64,000 nt of DNA from Sinomonas notoginsengisoli (lineage in GTDB: Bacteria > Actinomycetota > Actinomycetes > Actinomycetales > Micrococcaceae), in contig NZ_JAIZDP010000006.1 of the NCBI RefSeq assembly GCF_021554725.1, forward strand, positions 1 through 64,000, read 5' to 3'. The notes beneath the pieces were generated by a model that saw nothing but the letters and a program-made list of their open reading frames with translations, was not told where the DNA came from and did not search any database. A program made the translations under genes and the position numbers. Shown one piece after another: positions 8,816 through 18,281 of this stretch; the stretch's first letter is position 1; every line of letters starts with the position of its first letter.

Positions 8816-11449
8816 TTACTGGACCGCGGGCACCTTCCGCTTGACGCTCAGGCCGCTCGTGGCACCGGTGAGGTCCTTGAGGTCCACCTCGACATCGGCG
8901 ACGTCCACCACCACGGTGTCCCCGTCGACGACCTCCCCGGCGAGGATCTCCCGGGCAAGCCGGTCGCCTATCTCGCGCTGCACGAGCCGGCGGAGCGGGC
9001 GGGCGCCGTAGGCGGGGTCGTAACCGGTCATGGCCAGCCATGCGCGGGCGCCGTCACTGACCTCGAGGGTGAGCCGACGCTCGGTCAGGCGGGCCTGGAG
9101 CGAGGCGACCTGCAGTTCGACGATCTGGGACAGCTCGTCCACCGAGAGCGCGTCGAACATGATCACGTCATCCAGGCGGTTGAGGAACTCGGGCTTGAAC
9201 GAGGCGTTGACAACGCTCATCACAGCATCCCGCTTTGACGCGTCGCTCAGTTCGGGCTCCACGAGGAACTGGCTGCCGAGGTTGGAGGTCAGCACCAGGA
9301 TCACGTTGCGGAAGTCCACGGTGCGCCCTTGGCCATCAGTGAGGCGACCGTCGTCGAGCACCTGCAGGAGGATGTCGAACACCTCGGGGTGGGCCTTCTC
9401 AACCTCGTCGAGCAGGATCACCGAGTACGGCCTGCGCCGCACGGCCTCGGTCAGCTGGCCGCCTTCCTCGTATCCGACGTAGCCCGGAGGGGCACCGACG
9501 AGACGCGCGACCGCATGCTTCTCGGAGTACTCGCTCATGTCGATGCGCACCATGGCGCGCTCATCATCGAACAGGAAGTCCGCGAGGGCCTTGGCGAGCT
9601 CCGTCTTGCCCACGCCGGTCGGGCCGAGGAACAGGAACGAGCCTGTGGGCCGGTTCGGGTCGCTGATGCCCGCGCGGGCGCGCCGGACGGCATCGGATAC
9701 AGCCGCGACCGCCTTCGTCTGTCCGATCAGCCGCTTGCCGAGCTCCTCCTCCATGTGCAGGAGCTTCTGGCTCTCGCCCTGGAGCATGCGCCCCGCAGGG
9801 ATCCCGGTCCAGGCTGAGATGACCTCAGCGATGTCGTCCGCAGTCACCTCCTCGGCAACCATAGTGGCCTTTCCGGAGACCTGTTCCTCCGCTGCCGATG
9901 CCTCCTTGAGCTCTCGCTCGAGAGTCGGGATCTCGCCGTACAGGATCCGGGACGCCTCACCGAGATCGCCCTCGCGCTGGGCCTTGTCCGCCAGGGAGCG
10001 CAGCTCGTCGAGCTTGGCCTTGAGCTCGCCGACCCGGTTGAGCCCGGCCTTCTCGGCCTCCCAGCGTGCGTTGAGCGCCGCGAGCTCCTCCTTCTTGTCC
10101 GCCATGTCCTCGCGGAGGGCCGCGAGCCGCTCGAGGCTCGCCGCGTCCGTCTCGCCCTCGAGGGCGAGCTCCTCCATGGTGAGGCGGTCGACGGCGCGAC
10201 GGAGCTGGTCGATCTCCTCTGGCGCCGAATCGATCTCCATCCGCAGCCGTGACGCGGCCTCGTCGACGAGGTCGATGGCCTTGTCCGGCAGTTGGCGGCC
10301 GGAGATGTACCGGTTCGAGAGGGTCGCAGCCGCCACGAGCGCCGAGTCGGCGATGGCAACCTTGTGGTGCGCCTCGTAGCGCTCCTTGAGGCCGCGCAGA
10401 ATCGCGATCGTGTCATCCACGCTCGGCTCGCCCACGAACACCTGCTGGAAACGGCGCTCGAGTGCGGCGTCCTTCTCGATGTTCTCGCGGTACTCGTCGA
10501 GGGTGGTGGCGCCGATGAGCCGCAGCTCGCCGCGGGCCAGCATGGGCTTGAGCATGTTGCCGGCGTCCATCGAGGAGTCCCCGGTCGCTCCTGCGCCGAC
10601 CACGGTGTGGATCTCGTCGATGAACGTGACGATCTGCCCCTCGGAGGCCTTGATCTCCTCGAGGACGGCCTTGAGCCGCTCTTCGAATTCGCCGCGGTAC
10701 TTCGCGCCTGCGACCATCGATCCGAGGTCGAGGGAGATGAGTGTCTTGCCGCGGAGGCTCTCGGGGACGTCGCCGGCCACCATGCGCTGGGCAAGGCCCT
10801 CGACCACCGCCGTCTTGCCCACACCCGGCTCCCCGATGAGCACAGGGTTGTTCTTGGTGCGGCGCGAGAGGACCTGGATGACGCGACGGATCTCGGCGTC
10901 GCGTCCAATCACCGGGTCGAGCTTGCCGGACCGGGCGATGGCGGTAAGGTCCGTCCCGTACTTCTCGAGCGCCTGAAAAGTCCCCTCAGGGTCCGGGGAG
11001 TCCACCTTGCGGTCGCCACGCACCCCGGGAAGCGCAGCTTTGAGCGACTCGAGCGCTGCGCCGTTGTCACGCAGCGCCTTGCCCACCGCGCCGCCGTCGG
11101 CCGCGAGCCCGAGCAGGAGGTGCTCGGTGGAGACGAATGAGTCCCCCATCTGCTCGGCCTGCTGCTGCGCGGCGCTGATGACCTGCAGCCCTTGGCGGCT
11201 GAGCTGCGCCTGGGCCACGGTGCTGCCCGAGCTGGCCGGGAGGGCCTTGATGGCCGTGCTGGCCGCGACGCTCACCGAATCCGGGTCCGCGCCTGTGGCT
11301 CGCAGGAGGGCGACGGCGACGCCGTCGCGCTGGTCCATGAGCGCCTTGAGGAGGTGCGCAGGCTCAATCTGGGGGTTGCCCGCCGTCGAGGCGTTCATGG
11401 CAGCCGCGGAGAGCGCCTCCTGGCTCTTCGTGGTGAATTTGACGTCCAA
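8816..11449 (-). CDS. clpB: ATP-dependent disaggregase ClpB (Hsp104 family)
   Basis: 877 residues. This AAA+ hexamer resolubilises protein aggregates with DnaK/DnaJ/GrpE, which are encoded about 20 kb away. Order: Clp N-terminal repeats (1-145), NBD1 with Walker A GEPGVGKT (near 205) and Walker B FIDEIH, the middle coiled-coil M-domain (about 405-530), and NBD2 with GPTGVGKT (near 610), [11 protein letters not shown] and sensor 2 GARPLRR. The M-domain distinguishes it from ClpC. A HAIR operator in the promoter predicts HspR repression. Confidence 0.97.
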   Translation of the reverse strand: MDVKFTTKSQEALSAAAMNASTAGNPQIEPAHLLKALMDQRDGVAVALLRATGADPDSVSVAASTAIKALPASSGSTVAQAQLSRQGLQVISAAQQQAEQMGDSFVSTEHLLLGLAADGGAVGKALRDNGAALESLKAALPGVRGDRKVDSPDPEGTFQALEKYGTDLTAIARSGKLDPVIGRDAEIRRVIQVLSRRTKNNPVLIGEPGVGKTAVVEGLAQRMVAGDVPESLRGKTLISLDLGSMVAGAKYRGEFEERLKAVLEEIKASEGQIVTFIDEIHTVVGAGATGDSSMDAGNMLKPMLARGELRLIGATTLDEYRENIEKDAALERRFQQVFVGEPSVDDTIAILRGLKERYEAHHKVAIADSALVAAATLSNRYISGRQLPDKAIDLVDEAASRLRMEIDSAPEEIDQLRRAVDRLTMEELALEGETDAASLERLAALREDMADKKEELAALNARWEAEKAGLNRVGELKAKLDELRSLADKAQREGDLGEASRILYGEIPTLERELKEASAAEEQVSGKATMVAEEVTADDIAEVISAWTGIPAGRMLQGESQKLLHMEEELGKRLIGQTKAVAAVSDAVRRARAGISDPNRPTGSFLFLGPTGVGKTELAKALADFLFDDERAMVRIDMSEYSEKHAVARLVGAPPGYVGYEEGGQLTEAVRRRPYSVILLDEVEKAHPEVFDILLQVLDDGRLTDGQGRTVDFRNVILVLTSNLGSQFLVEPELSDASKRDAVMSVVNASFKPEFLNRLDDVIMFDALSVDELSQIVELQVASLQARLTERRLTLEVSDGARAWLAMTGYDPAYGARPLRRLVQREIGDRLAREILAGEVVDGDTVVVDVADVEVDLKDLTGATSGLSVKRKVPAVQ

Positions 11450-11518
11450 AACGAGTTCCCTTCCACACAGCTTCCAGCTCCATCCAACCGCGATGCCCTT
11501 ATCAAGGTCAACGCATCT

Positions 11519-11543
11519 AAGTTGAGTGTAGGCGACTCAACTT
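11519..11543 (-). promoter_or_regulatory. HAIR operator of clpB (HspR site)
   Basis: AAGTTGAGT-N7-ACTCAACTT is a perfect 9+9 inverted repeat, matching the HspR-associated inverted repeat consensus CTTGAGT-N7-ACTCAAG with symmetric changes. A candidate clpB promoter on the minus strand, TTGCCG (11553-11548) and TACACT (11530-11525) with 17-bp spacing, is overlapped by it, so a bound HspR would block RNA polymerase. Confidence 0.85.
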
Positions 11544-11614
11544 ATCGCGGCAAATTGATCACTCGAATCGAGGGGACCAAGTCCCGGGTCTCACGGGGTG
11601 GGATGCTTGTCCCC

Positions 11615-12526
11615 ATGGCGATCCTCATCGACTCACCGGTCTGGCCCGCGCACGGGACAGTGTTCGCGCACCTCGTCTCCGACCTGTCCCTCGCGGAACT
11701 GCACGCATTCGCCGCCGCGGCAGGCATCCCCGAGCGTGCCTTCGACGAGGACCACTACGACGTCCCGGAACGCCGCCACGCCGAGCTCGTGGCCCGGGGC
11801 GCCATGGAGGTCAGCGGGCGGGATCTCGCCCGCGCGCTCATCGCCTCGGGCCTGCGCGTGCCCGCCCGCGAGCGGGCCAAGGCGCTCGAACTCCCGCTCA
11901 TCCAGCGGTGGCAGGCCCTCCTGCCGGGCCGTCAGGACCTGGGCCGGGAACTCCTGACACGGTGGGCCGAGCCGCACCGGCGCTACCACACACGAGCGCA
12001 CCTCTTCGCCGTCCTGACCTCCCTCGAGAGGATTGCCGCCCGCAAGGAGTCCCCCCGGGACGTACCGCGCGCCGTCGTGCTCGCCGGATGGTTCCACGAC
12101 GCGGTGTACAGCGCCACGGCGGCGGCCCCGGGTGCCGATGAGGAGGATTCCGCGCGCCTCGCGGAGCACCGCCTCGCCGAGGCGGGGCTCCCCGACGCGG
12201 AGATCGGCGAGGTGGGCCGACTCGTGCGGCTCACCTCCCAGCACTCCCCCGAGGCGCACGACGCCGCCGGGCAGCTCCTGTGCGACGCGGACCTTGCGGT
12301 GCTGGGCCGGGACGCCCACGGCTACCGACGGTACGCGGCGCAGGTCCGCGAGGAGTTCGGCCATGTGCCCGACGAGGAGTTCCGGGCGGGCCGGGCCGCC
12401 GTGCTCGAGCACCTTCTGGGCCTCGATCCCCTGTTCCACACGGAGCCGGCGCGCGCGCTGTGGAGCGGCCGGGCGCACGAGAACCTCCGCGCCGAGCTCC
12501 GCAACGGGTCCTGGCTGGAAGGCTGA
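11615..12526 (+). CDS. DUF4031 / HD-domain metal-dependent protein
   Basis: 303 residues. The N-terminal 80 residues (MAILIDSPVWPAHGTVFAHLVSD) are a DUF4031 domain. The C-terminal part resembles HD-type hydrolases, with RRYHTRAHLFAVL, AGWFHDAVY and later acidic residues that could bind metal. ATG 11615 matches the usual DUF4031 start; ATG 11603 is an alternative. It is divergent from clpB, so its promoter shares the HspR-bound region. Substrate unknown. Confidence 0.85.
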   Translation: MAILIDSPVWPAHGTVFAHLVSDLSLAELHAFAAAAGIPERAFDEDHYDVPERRHAELVARGAMEVSGRDLARALIASGLRVPARERAKALELPLIQRWQALLPGRQDLGRELLTRWAEPHRRYHTRAHLFAVLTSLERIAARKESPRDVPRAVVLAGWFHDAVYSATAAAPGADEEDSARLAEHRLAEAGLPDAEIGEVGRLVRLTSQHSPEAHDAAGQLLCDADLAVLGRDAHGYRRYAAQVREEFGHVPDEEFRAGRAAVLEHLLGLDPLFHTEPARALWSGRAHENLRAELRNGSWLEG

Positions 12527-12561
12527 GGCCCCCGGATCTCGCGGGACGGGCGGCTGAGCGC

Positions 12562-14703
12562 CTACCGGAAAATGTCCCCCCGCACGCCCATGATGAAGCG
12601 GTCGCCGGGAACCGCCTTCTGGAGCCAGTCCACCATGTACCAATCGGGAATAGCGACGCATCCTGCAGTGGGGACGGGGTTCTCGTGCAGGAAGATCGCG
12701 AAGCCCGCGTCCTGGACGATGTCACTGTCCGGCGGCCGGTTGTAGTTGATCACCGCACCCTGGCGGTAGTCGTGCTGGGGGCGGGTGGCGAAGTACCACA
12801 TGTTCTCGTCGTACCCCACCCAGCTCGAGGACTCGAAGTACGTGTTGTACGTCGGCGTCCATGGATTGCCGCCCCAGCGGCTGTTGGGATTGAGGTTGAT
12901 GTAGTTCAGCGCCGTTCCCGGATTCCCGAGCCCGAACGCATCAGTCATCGAGTAGCTGCCACTGGGCGAGTAGAGGTCGCGGGTAGGACCGGAAGGAACG
13001 CCGGGCGCCTTGAATCCGCTGGCACCGACAGTGCCCGGCGTAGCCCAGTCGTTCACGTAGATACCTGCAATGTTCATGCAGCGGATGATCCATGCGCTGG
13101 AGCTCCCGTAGGCCTCGGCGACCGCGAACGTCACTGATCGCGCACCCTGGCTGGAGTACACCGAGCGCGAATCGTTGAGGTAGTCGCACTCGTTGTAGCC
13201 GTAGGTGCGGGCGGTCCCGTTGCGCCACGAGATGGCGCCGCCCTGGAACCTCTGGATGCAGTCCGACCCGGAGCAGATCTCATCGGTAGTCGGGTAGCGG
13301 AGCCAGCCGTTCTCATAGCCCTGCCCGGCCCACGCGTCGCGGATTCCCCCCACCGAGATATGCGCCCCCGTACCCGCCGACCAGACAATGGCTCCGCCCT
13401 CGTACATCTGGTAGCAGCCTCCGTCACGGAGGCCGCAGACCTCGTCGGTGGTGGGGTAGCCCATCCGGCCGTTCTCATAGCCGTACGCGGCCCACGTGCC
13501 GCGGATTCCCCCGACCGAGATATGCGCCCCCGTACCAGGCGACCAGACGATCGCCCCCGCCTCATAGGACTGGTAGCACCCACCCGACCGCAGGCCGCAC
13601 ACCTCGTCGGTGGTGGGGTAGCCCATCCGGCCGTTCTCATAGCCGTACGCGGCCCACGTGTCGCGGATTCCCCCCACCGAGATATGCGCCCCCGTACCAG
13701 GCGACCAGACGATGGCTCCGCCCTCGTACATCTGGTAGCACCCGCCCGACCGCAGGCCGCAGACCTCGTCGGTGATGGGGTAGCCCATTCGGCCGTTCTC
13801 ATAGCCGTACGCGGCCCACGCGCGGCGGATCGCCCCGACCGAGATCCGGGCCCCCGTGCTGGAGGACCAGACGATCGCGCCGTTCTCGTACATCTGGTAG
13901 CAGCCGCCCGAGCGCAATCCGCACGTTTCGGGGCCCGTCGGCATGCCCATACGACCCGCGGGCCCGCCCAGCGCCTGATATTTCGCGCCGATAGAGCCGA
14001 GCGCGAACCAGGATCCTGTGGCATCGCCCGCATAGAGTGCCGCGCGCTGGAACGCCTGCCACTCCGCCGAGGCGCTCAGGGTCTCCGTGTCCGCGATGGG
14101 ATACCCCGCCACCCCGGCGCCCGGCTCACCTGCAGCGAGGTACGCGGTGAGTACTCTGCCTGTCACCGACCATGCCCCGGTTGCCTGGCTCCAGTAGATC
14201 CGGCCGCCTGAGAAGATCTGGTAGCAGCCACCGTCAGCCGTGCAGACCGGATCTCCGCTGGCCGCCCCCAACCGGCCGCTGGGACCTCCCAGCTCGGCGT
14301 ACTTGGTGGCGATCGCCGCCACCCCGGGAGACACCGGGACGGGAGTGGCCGCGGCCGCACTCGGAGCGGCGGCCTGAACGGACGGCGTCGTGGGGCTGGC
14401 CTGGGAGGGCCCGCCCGTCGAGACGCCGCTCGGGGCGGGGCTCGGCGTCGTCGGTCCGGCCGCCGTTGTAGGGGGCACCGCCGCGACCGAGGATGTGGGC
14501 GTCGAGGGAGCGGGCGCTGACGCCGTGGCTCCCGGGTCGCTCACGACATTGGGGCTGGGTTGGGTGGGCGCGGGGGCCGTGGCCGACGCCTCGCTCACCA
14601 CGGCCTGCTGGGGGCTCGGCGTAGCGCCATCGGCGTACACGGGCGTGCCTGATCCCGCCATCAGGGCCACGGCGGCGAGGAGGCTGATGAGGGCACGTCT
14701 CAC
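12562..14703 (-). CDS. Secreted LGFP-repeat protein with L,D-transpeptidase-like C-terminus
   Basis: 713 residues from GTG 14703. A Sec signal peptide (cleavage near YADG) is followed by a Pro/Ser/Thr/Ala-rich linker (about 26-125), then about seven LGFP-type repeats of roughly 54 residues with GCYQMYEGGAIVWS and YGYENGRMGYPTTDEVCG signatures. The last 220 residues resemble YkuD-like L,D-transpeptidase folds; AIFLHENPVPTAGCVAIP provides the His and nucleophile-type Cys. LGFP repeats are thought to anchor proteins to the cell wall, so a wall-remodelling role is likely. It overlaps the upstream lipoprotein gene by four bases (GTGA). Confidence 0.85.
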   Translation of the reverse strand: MRRALISLLAAVALMAGSGTPVYADGATPSPQQAVVSEASATAPAPTQPSPNVVSDPGATASAPAPSTPTSSVAAVPPTTAAGPTTPSPAPSGVSTGGPSQASPTTPSVQAAAPSAAAATPVPVSPGVAAIATKYAELGGPSGRLGAASGDPVCTADGGCYQIFSGGRIYWSQATGAWSVTGRVLTAYLAAGEPGAGVAGYPIADTETLSASAEWQAFQRAALYAGDATGSWFALGSIGAKYQALGGPAGRMGMPTGPETCGLRSGGCYQMYENGAIVWSSSTGARISVGAIRRAWAAYGYENGRMGYPITDEVCGLRSGGCYQMYEGGAIVWSPGTGAHISVGGIRDTWAAYGYENGRMGYPTTDEVCGLRSGGCYQSYEAGAIVWSPGTGAHISVGGIRGTWAAYGYENGRMGYPTTDEVCGLRDGGCYQMYEGGAIVWSAGTGAHISVGGIRDAWAGQGYENGWLRYPTTDEICSGSDCIQRFQGGAISWRNGTARTYGYNECDYLNDSRSVYSSQGARSVTFAVAEAYGSSSAWIIRCMNIAGIYVNDWATPGTVGASGFKAPGVPSGPTRDLYSPSGSYSMTDAFGLGNPGTALNYINLNPNSRWGGNPWTPTYNTYFESSSWVGYDENMWYFATRPQHDYRQGAVINYNRPPDSDIVQDAGFAIFLHENPVPTAGCVAIPDWYMVDWLQKAVPGDRFIMGVRGDIFR
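13260..13960. repeat. 162-bp tandem repeats within the LGFP gene
   Basis: The phrase GTTCTCATAGCC recurs at 13309, 13471, 13633 and 13795, exactly 162 bases (54 codons) apart. Flanking DNA is nearly identical between the middle copies, including synonymous sites. This marks recent duplication or gene conversion of the LGFP module. Confidence 0.85.
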
Positions 14704-15173
14704 GGCATTACCTCCTGGGATGCGACAAAGCTGCAGTCTGCCGAGGTCGCGGCGCCGGCAGAGAGCGGGAGGGAAACGTCACGCTGTTCCCCGGGGGCGA
14801 GCGTCTCAGAGTAGGAACTGTGCCCCACCACAAGGGCCCCGGCGTTCGAGGTCAGCGCCACGGCGACGGTGATCGTCATGCGGCTTCCGCTCGCGTTGTG
14901 CAGCCTGCCCGTGAAGAGCCAGGAGCCACCGCCCTGGTCCACGCACTGGGCCTTTTGAAGAGTGCCCGCGGAGACAGCATCGCTTGCAGGGCTCGTCGGC
15001 GTGGCGGACGACGCCGACGGCGAGCCGGATGCGCTCGGCGATCGCGTCGTCGTGCTCGTCCCGGAGGGGACGGCGCTGGAGGGCGAAGCTCCGTCCGTCC
15101 CGCCGCCGGGCGTGCAGGCGCTCAGTCCGAACGCTGCAGTGGCTGCGAGAATGGCGCATACCGCTCGCTTCAC
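14700..15173 (-). CDS. Secreted lipoprotein
   Basis: 157 residues from GTG 15173. A basic start and hydrophobic helix lead to the lipobox LSAC (Cys at about residue 20), so it should be lipid-anchored outside. A Ser/Thr/Pro-rich linker (about 25-70) precedes a beta-rich domain with two cysteines (AQCVDQ, SADCSF) like an extracellular immunoglobulin-like fold. It is translationally coupled to the LGFP/transpeptidase-like gene, so it may help locate or regulate that protein. Family not recognised. Confidence 0.75.
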   Translation of the reverse strand: MKRAVCAILAATAAFGLSACTPGGGTDGASPSSAVPSGTSTTTRSPSASGSPSASSATPTSPASDAVSAGTLQKAQCVDQGGGSWLFTGRLHNASGSRMTITVAVALTSNAGALVVGHSSYSETLAPGEQRDVSLPLSAGAATSADCSFVASQEVMP

Positions 15174-15262
15174 CCGGCCCCCCTCAGGTCAGGGAGCCCC
15201 CCTGCAGCGCTCCTGAGCAGAGACTAAATGCAAAGGCAGCCGCATACCACCATTGACTGGAA

Positions 15263-15787
15263 TTATTTCCTGGAAACCGTCCCCTCGACGTCTCCCGCCC
15301 GCCAGGCGGCGACGGGCAGGCGCCATTCCGCGTCTCCGGCTGGCGCCATATGGACAAGGGAGACGGACTCGAGGAGGACCTCCTGGCCTTCATGCACGCG
15401 GCGCCCCCCTTGGACCGATATGTGAGGGCGGAATCCGCGCCCCGTGTGCTGAGGACTGTGGATTCGCCCTCCGGCAGCCTCGACAGCCTGCCGGATGCGA
15501 TCATGCAGCGCCTGCAGCGCGGCGTCCTCCTCGACAAGGGAGACCCGCACCCGGCCGCGGTAGCCGAAATCCGCATCCTTTCCTACCCGGACACGGAGCG
15601 GCTCGACTGCTTGCGGAGACGAAAAAGCCCCGGCAACCGCCAGAACGGCGGCCTCCGGGGCCATGTCAAAGCGCAGCAATGTCACGTGGAGCGGCCAATG
15701 CCGCTTGCCGAAGCGCTGTCCCACCCCTGCGGGCTCGACGAAAGCGACGACAACGAAGGGCTGCAGACCCCCGTGGTCGCCGCTCAC
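15263..15787 (-). CDS. 2'-5' RNA ligase-like 2H phosphoesterase
   Basis: 174 residues from GTG 15787. The two HxT/S motifs that define the 2H superfamily are present: H34-V-T in HWPLHVTLL and H122-I-S in FRPHISVQ. Such proteins hydrolyse or form 2',3'-cyclic or 2'-5' phosphodiester bonds in RNA or nucleotides. It stands 19 bases downstream of the yceI-like gene on the same strand. Substrate unknown. Confidence 0.85.
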   Translation of the reverse strand: MSGDHGGLQPFVVVAFVEPAGVGQRFGKRHWPLHVTLLRFDMAPEAAVLAVAGAFSSPQAVEPLRVRVGKDADFGYRGRVRVSLVEEDAALQALHDRIRQAVEAAGGRIHSPQHTGRGFRPHISVQGGRRVHEGQEVLLESVSLVHMAPAGDAEWRLPVAAWRAGDVEGTVSRK

Positions 15788-15805
15788 GACATCGCCCTTC
15801 AGGGG

Positions 15806-16402
15806 TCAGCTGCGCTCGGCCTGATCGGACGCGGCCTGCTCGCCAGCCTCGGCCACCGTCTTGATGGCCGAGACCTCGAACTCGAGCAGGATCCGGTCGG
15901 AGACCTGGACACCGCCCGAATCGAGCGCGGCATTCCAGTTGACGCCGAAGTCCTTGCGGTCGATCCGGCGGGAGCCTTCGAAGCCAGCACGCATATTGCC
16001 GAAGGGGTCCGTCTCGATGCCAACGAACTCGATCGGAACGGCGATCTCCTTCGTCACACCGCGAATCGTCAGGTCGCCGTTGACGATGAAGCTGTTGTCC
16101 TCGACCTGGTCGATGCGCTTCGAACGGAACGTGATCTCCGGGTAGTGCGGGGCATCGAAGAAGTCGTTCGTGCGCAGGTGCTCGTCACGCTGCGCATTGC
16201 GGGTGTCGATGCTCGCCACCTTGATGGTGACGTTGACGGACGAGTTTGTCGGCTCGTCGACGTCGACGTTGATGACGCCTTCGACGTCATTGAACGCGCC
16301 GCGGACCTTGGTGACCATCGCATGCCGCGTCGAGAAGCCGACCCTCGTGTGGGCAGGATCCAACTTCCACTCGCCGGCAAGTGAACTATCGAGTTCGGGC
16401 AT
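15806..16402 (-). CDS. YceI family protein
   Basis: 198 residues. A lipocalin-like beta barrel of the YceI family, which binds isoprenoid or amide lipids. Seen: GEWKLDPAHTRVGFSTRHAMV near the start, the VKVASIDTRNAQRDEHLRTNDFFD core and FEGSRRIDRKDFGVNW. There is no signal peptide, so this copy is probably cytoplasmic. A strong AAGGAGG ribosome binding site supports ATG 16402. Physiological ligand unknown. Confidence 0.92.
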   Translation of the reverse strand: MPELDSSLAGEWKLDPAHTRVGFSTRHAMVTKVRGAFNDVEGVINVDVDEPTNSSVNVTIKVASIDTRNAQRDEHLRTNDFFDAPHYPEITFRSKRIDQVEDNSFIVNGDLTIRGVTKEIAVPIEFVGIETDPFGNMRAGFEGSRRIDRKDFGVNWNAALDSGGVQVSDRILLEFEVSAIKTVAEAGEQAASDQAERS

Positions 16403-16482
16403 TCGTGCCTCCTTATCAGGTCAAACCTATAGTGCGCTATCCGCGTAGTCCAAGAGCGGGGCAACTACCTCGACGCGCCGCC

Positions 16483-16884
16483 TCAGTAGCCGTAGCTTGC
16501 CAGCAGCCGTTTTGAGGGCACGATCTCCTTGCCCAGGGGCATGAGCGAGACCGGGATGAGCTTGAGGTTCGCGATGGCCAGCGGAATGCCGACGATCGTT
16601 GACGCCATGGCAATCGCGGTCGCGACGTGGCCGATCGCGATCCAGATTCCTGCCACGAGCAGCCAGATGATGTTGCCGACCGTGGACGCGGCCCCGACAC
16701 GGCCGCCCCTGTCCACGATGGTGCGCCCGAACGGCCAGAGGGCATACGAGGCGATGCGGAAGGAGGCGATGCCCCACGGGATGGTGATGATCAGCGCACA
16801 GCAGACCACACCGGCGAGGAAGTATCCGAGGGCCAGGACGAAGCCGCCGAAGATGAACCAGATGAGATTCAGAAGGGTCTTCAT
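16483..16884 (-). CDS. YccF domain membrane protein
   Basis: 133 residues. Two copies of the YccF pattern are visible: LNLIWFIFGGFVLALGY then IPWGIASFRIASYALWPFG, repeated as VGNIIWLLVAGIWIAIGH and IVGIPLAIANLKLIPVSLMPLG. It has about four membrane segments. ATG 16884 is preferred over GTG 16890, which would add only two residues. Function unknown. Confidence 0.9.
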   Translation of the reverse strand: MKTLLNLIWFIFGGFVLALGYFLAGVVCCALIITIPWGIASFRIASYALWPFGRTIVDRGGRVGAASTVGNIIWLLVAGIWIAIGHVATAIAMASTIVGIPLAIANLKLIPVSLMPLGKEIVPSKRLLASYGY

Positions 16885-17000
16885 AGTCACCAGTCTGCCG
16901 CTAATACGGCCGCCGGCAGTAGTCCTCCCGGTCTTCGGTCCCCGCCCTCCGCTGGAAGGGCGACCGGTTGCTAGCCTAGGGGAAGAGGCGTTCAGGCCTC

Positions 17001-17042
17001 CCGGACGAGGGAACCCAGTACCCGGAAAGCGACAAGACTGGC
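17001..17042 (+). promoter_or_regulatory. Guanidine-III (ykkC-III) riboswitch
   Basis: The segment contains CCGGACGAGG, GTACCCGG and GACAAGAC in order and spacing, as in the guanidine-III aptamer. P1 pairs CCGG 17001-17004 with 17022-17025. The pseudoknot helix pairs CCAGT 17015-17019 with ACTGG 17037-17041, a compensated change from the known T. fusca element. It lies directly upstream of the ribosome binding site AGGAAAGG (17043-17050) of the SMR pair. GAGGGAACCC (17007-17016) can alternatively pair with GGGTTCCTC (17049-17057) just before the ATG, suggesting translational control. Confidence 0.9.
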
Positions 17043-17057
17043 AGGAAAGGGTTCCTC

Positions 17058-17372
17058 ATGTCCTGGCTCGTCCTTCTCGGTTCCGGCGCCCTCGAGGCCG
17101 TGTGGGCCGCAGCCCTCGAACGCTCACGCGGCCTCCGCGCGCCGCTGCCCACGCTCGTCTTCGCGTGCGCGTTGGCGGCGAGCATGGGCGGGCTGGCATG
17201 GGCGCTGATCGAGATCCCCGTCGGCACTGGCTATGCAGTCTGGGTCGGGGTGGGAGTGGTGCTCACCGCTGTCTACGCGATGGTCCGGCGCCTCGAGCGG
17301 ACGACGGCGGCACGCATCCTCGCGCTCCTGGGCATCGCCGCGTGCGTCGCCGGGCTCAAGGCGGTGGGCTAG
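17058..17372 (+). CDS. SMR-family exporter subunit, probable guanidinium exporter
   Basis: 104 residues with four membrane helices. The proton- and substrate-binding Glu13 sits in ALEAVWA, and GTGYAVWVGVG is the helix-3 signature. The guanidine-III riboswitch upstream points to export of guanidinium, as in Gdx/SugE and YkkCD proteins. It lacks the Lys/Pro typical of SugE homodimers after Glu13, so it probably pairs with the SMR protein encoded two bases downstream. Confidence 0.9.
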   Translation: MSWLVLLGSGALEAVWAAALERSRGLRAPLPTLVFACALAASMGGLAWALIEIPVGTGYAVWVGVGVVLTAVYAMVRRLERTTAARILALLGIAACVAGLKAVG

Positions 17373-17374
17373 CA

Positions 17375-17767
17375 ATGGCGTGGCTCGTTCTCCTGTGCTC
17401 TGCAGTGCTCGAGGCGGTGTGGGCCACGGCGCTCTCGGCCTCCGAGGGCTTCACGCGGCTCGGGCCCTCGATCCTGTTTGCCGTGGCCACGGCCGCGAGC
17501 ATGGCTGGCCTCGCCTATGCGATGCGGCGCATTCCACTCGCGACGGCCTACGCCGTATGGGTAGGCGTGGGCGCATCTCTCACCGTTGGGTGGGCCATGC
17601 TGACAGGAGCCGAGGCGTTCAGCTGGCCGAAGCTCGCGCTCATCGCCGGTATTGTCGCGTGCTCGGCCTGGCTCAAGGCCCTGGGGGCGCGGGACGCCGC
17701 CGCGGTCCCGGGGGACGCGGCGGCGACGCCGGGCGCTACTCCGCCGAGGCCCGGGGACCTCCAGTGA
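17375..17767 (+). CDS. SMR-family exporter subunit, SugE/Gdx-like
   Basis: 130 residues: about 105 form the SMR four-helix core and the last 25 are a Pro/Gly/Ala tail. Glu13 (VLEAVWA) is conserved, and SEGFTRLGPSI with TAYAVWVGVGA closely matches SugE/Gdx. The 2-base gap after the first SMR gene implies a heterodimeric exporter under the same guanidine riboswitch. The 3' end overlaps the convergent PNPOx-like gene by 32 bases. Confidence 0.9.
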   Translation: MAWLVLLCSAVLEAVWATALSASEGFTRLGPSILFAVATAASMAGLAYAMRRIPLATAYAVWVGVGASLTVGWAMLTGAEAFSWPKLALIAGIVACSAWLKALGARDAAAVPGDAAATPGATPPRPGDLQ

Positions 17768-18224
17768 ACTGCGAGACCCAGCGGGAAGGGTCGGCCACAC
17801 GGAACTGCCGGCCCGTGACCTCCGCCGGGACGATCCGCACGAAGAATGCCTTCTCCCCAGACTGCCAGGGGAACAGCGGCAGCGCGACGGCCTCGACGAT
17901 CTCGGAGGTGTCCAGCACGGGCTCAAGCACTCCGTGGACTACAACGGACCACGCCTCGTTGGCCTCCGCCTCATAGCCGTCCACCTCGAACACCACGGGG
18001 AGGTGCTCCATGGAGGCCGCGAGCTTGGTGCCCGGCGCGGTGCGGAAGAGCACGGTTCCGCGGTCCACCAGGTAGTTGATGGGGAAGAGTTCGATCCGAT
18101 CGCCGCCGCTGAAGGCCAGCCGGCCGACGACCATGGTGCGGGTGCGGTCCCACGCGTCCTCTGGAGAGAGGTTGCGGACGCCTTCGGACTGGGTCGGGTT
18201 CGTGCGGCTCTCGTGCGTGCTCAT
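17736..18224 (-). CDS. Pyridoxamine 5'-phosphate oxidase-like flavin-binding protein
   Basis: 162 residues. It has the split-barrel pattern of PNPOx-like proteins: VGRLAFSGGDRIELFPINYLVDRGTV, FRTAPGTKLAASME and VVFEVDGYE. These small proteins bind FMN, F420 or heme, and the exact substrate cannot be read here. It lies just beyond the helicase terminator and is probably transcribed alone. Confidence 0.85.
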   Translation of the reverse strand: MSTHESRTNPTQSEGVRNLSPEDAWDRTRTMVVGRLAFSGGDRIELFPINYLVDRGTVLFRTAPGTKLAASMEHLPVVFEVDGYEAEANEAWSVVVHGVLEPVLDTSEIVEAVALPLFPWQSGEKAFFVRIVPAEVTGRQFRVADPSRWVSQFTGGPRASAE

Positions 18225-18281
18225 GCAGCCAGTCTATGACTCGTCCACTCAGGGACTTAGGGCCCTACGGCCTGCCCCTCT

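Noticed and set aside
13260-13960. CRISPR-like array
   Set aside because: The 162-bp units are near-identical throughout, lack short repeats with unique spacers, and code for LGFP modules in frame.
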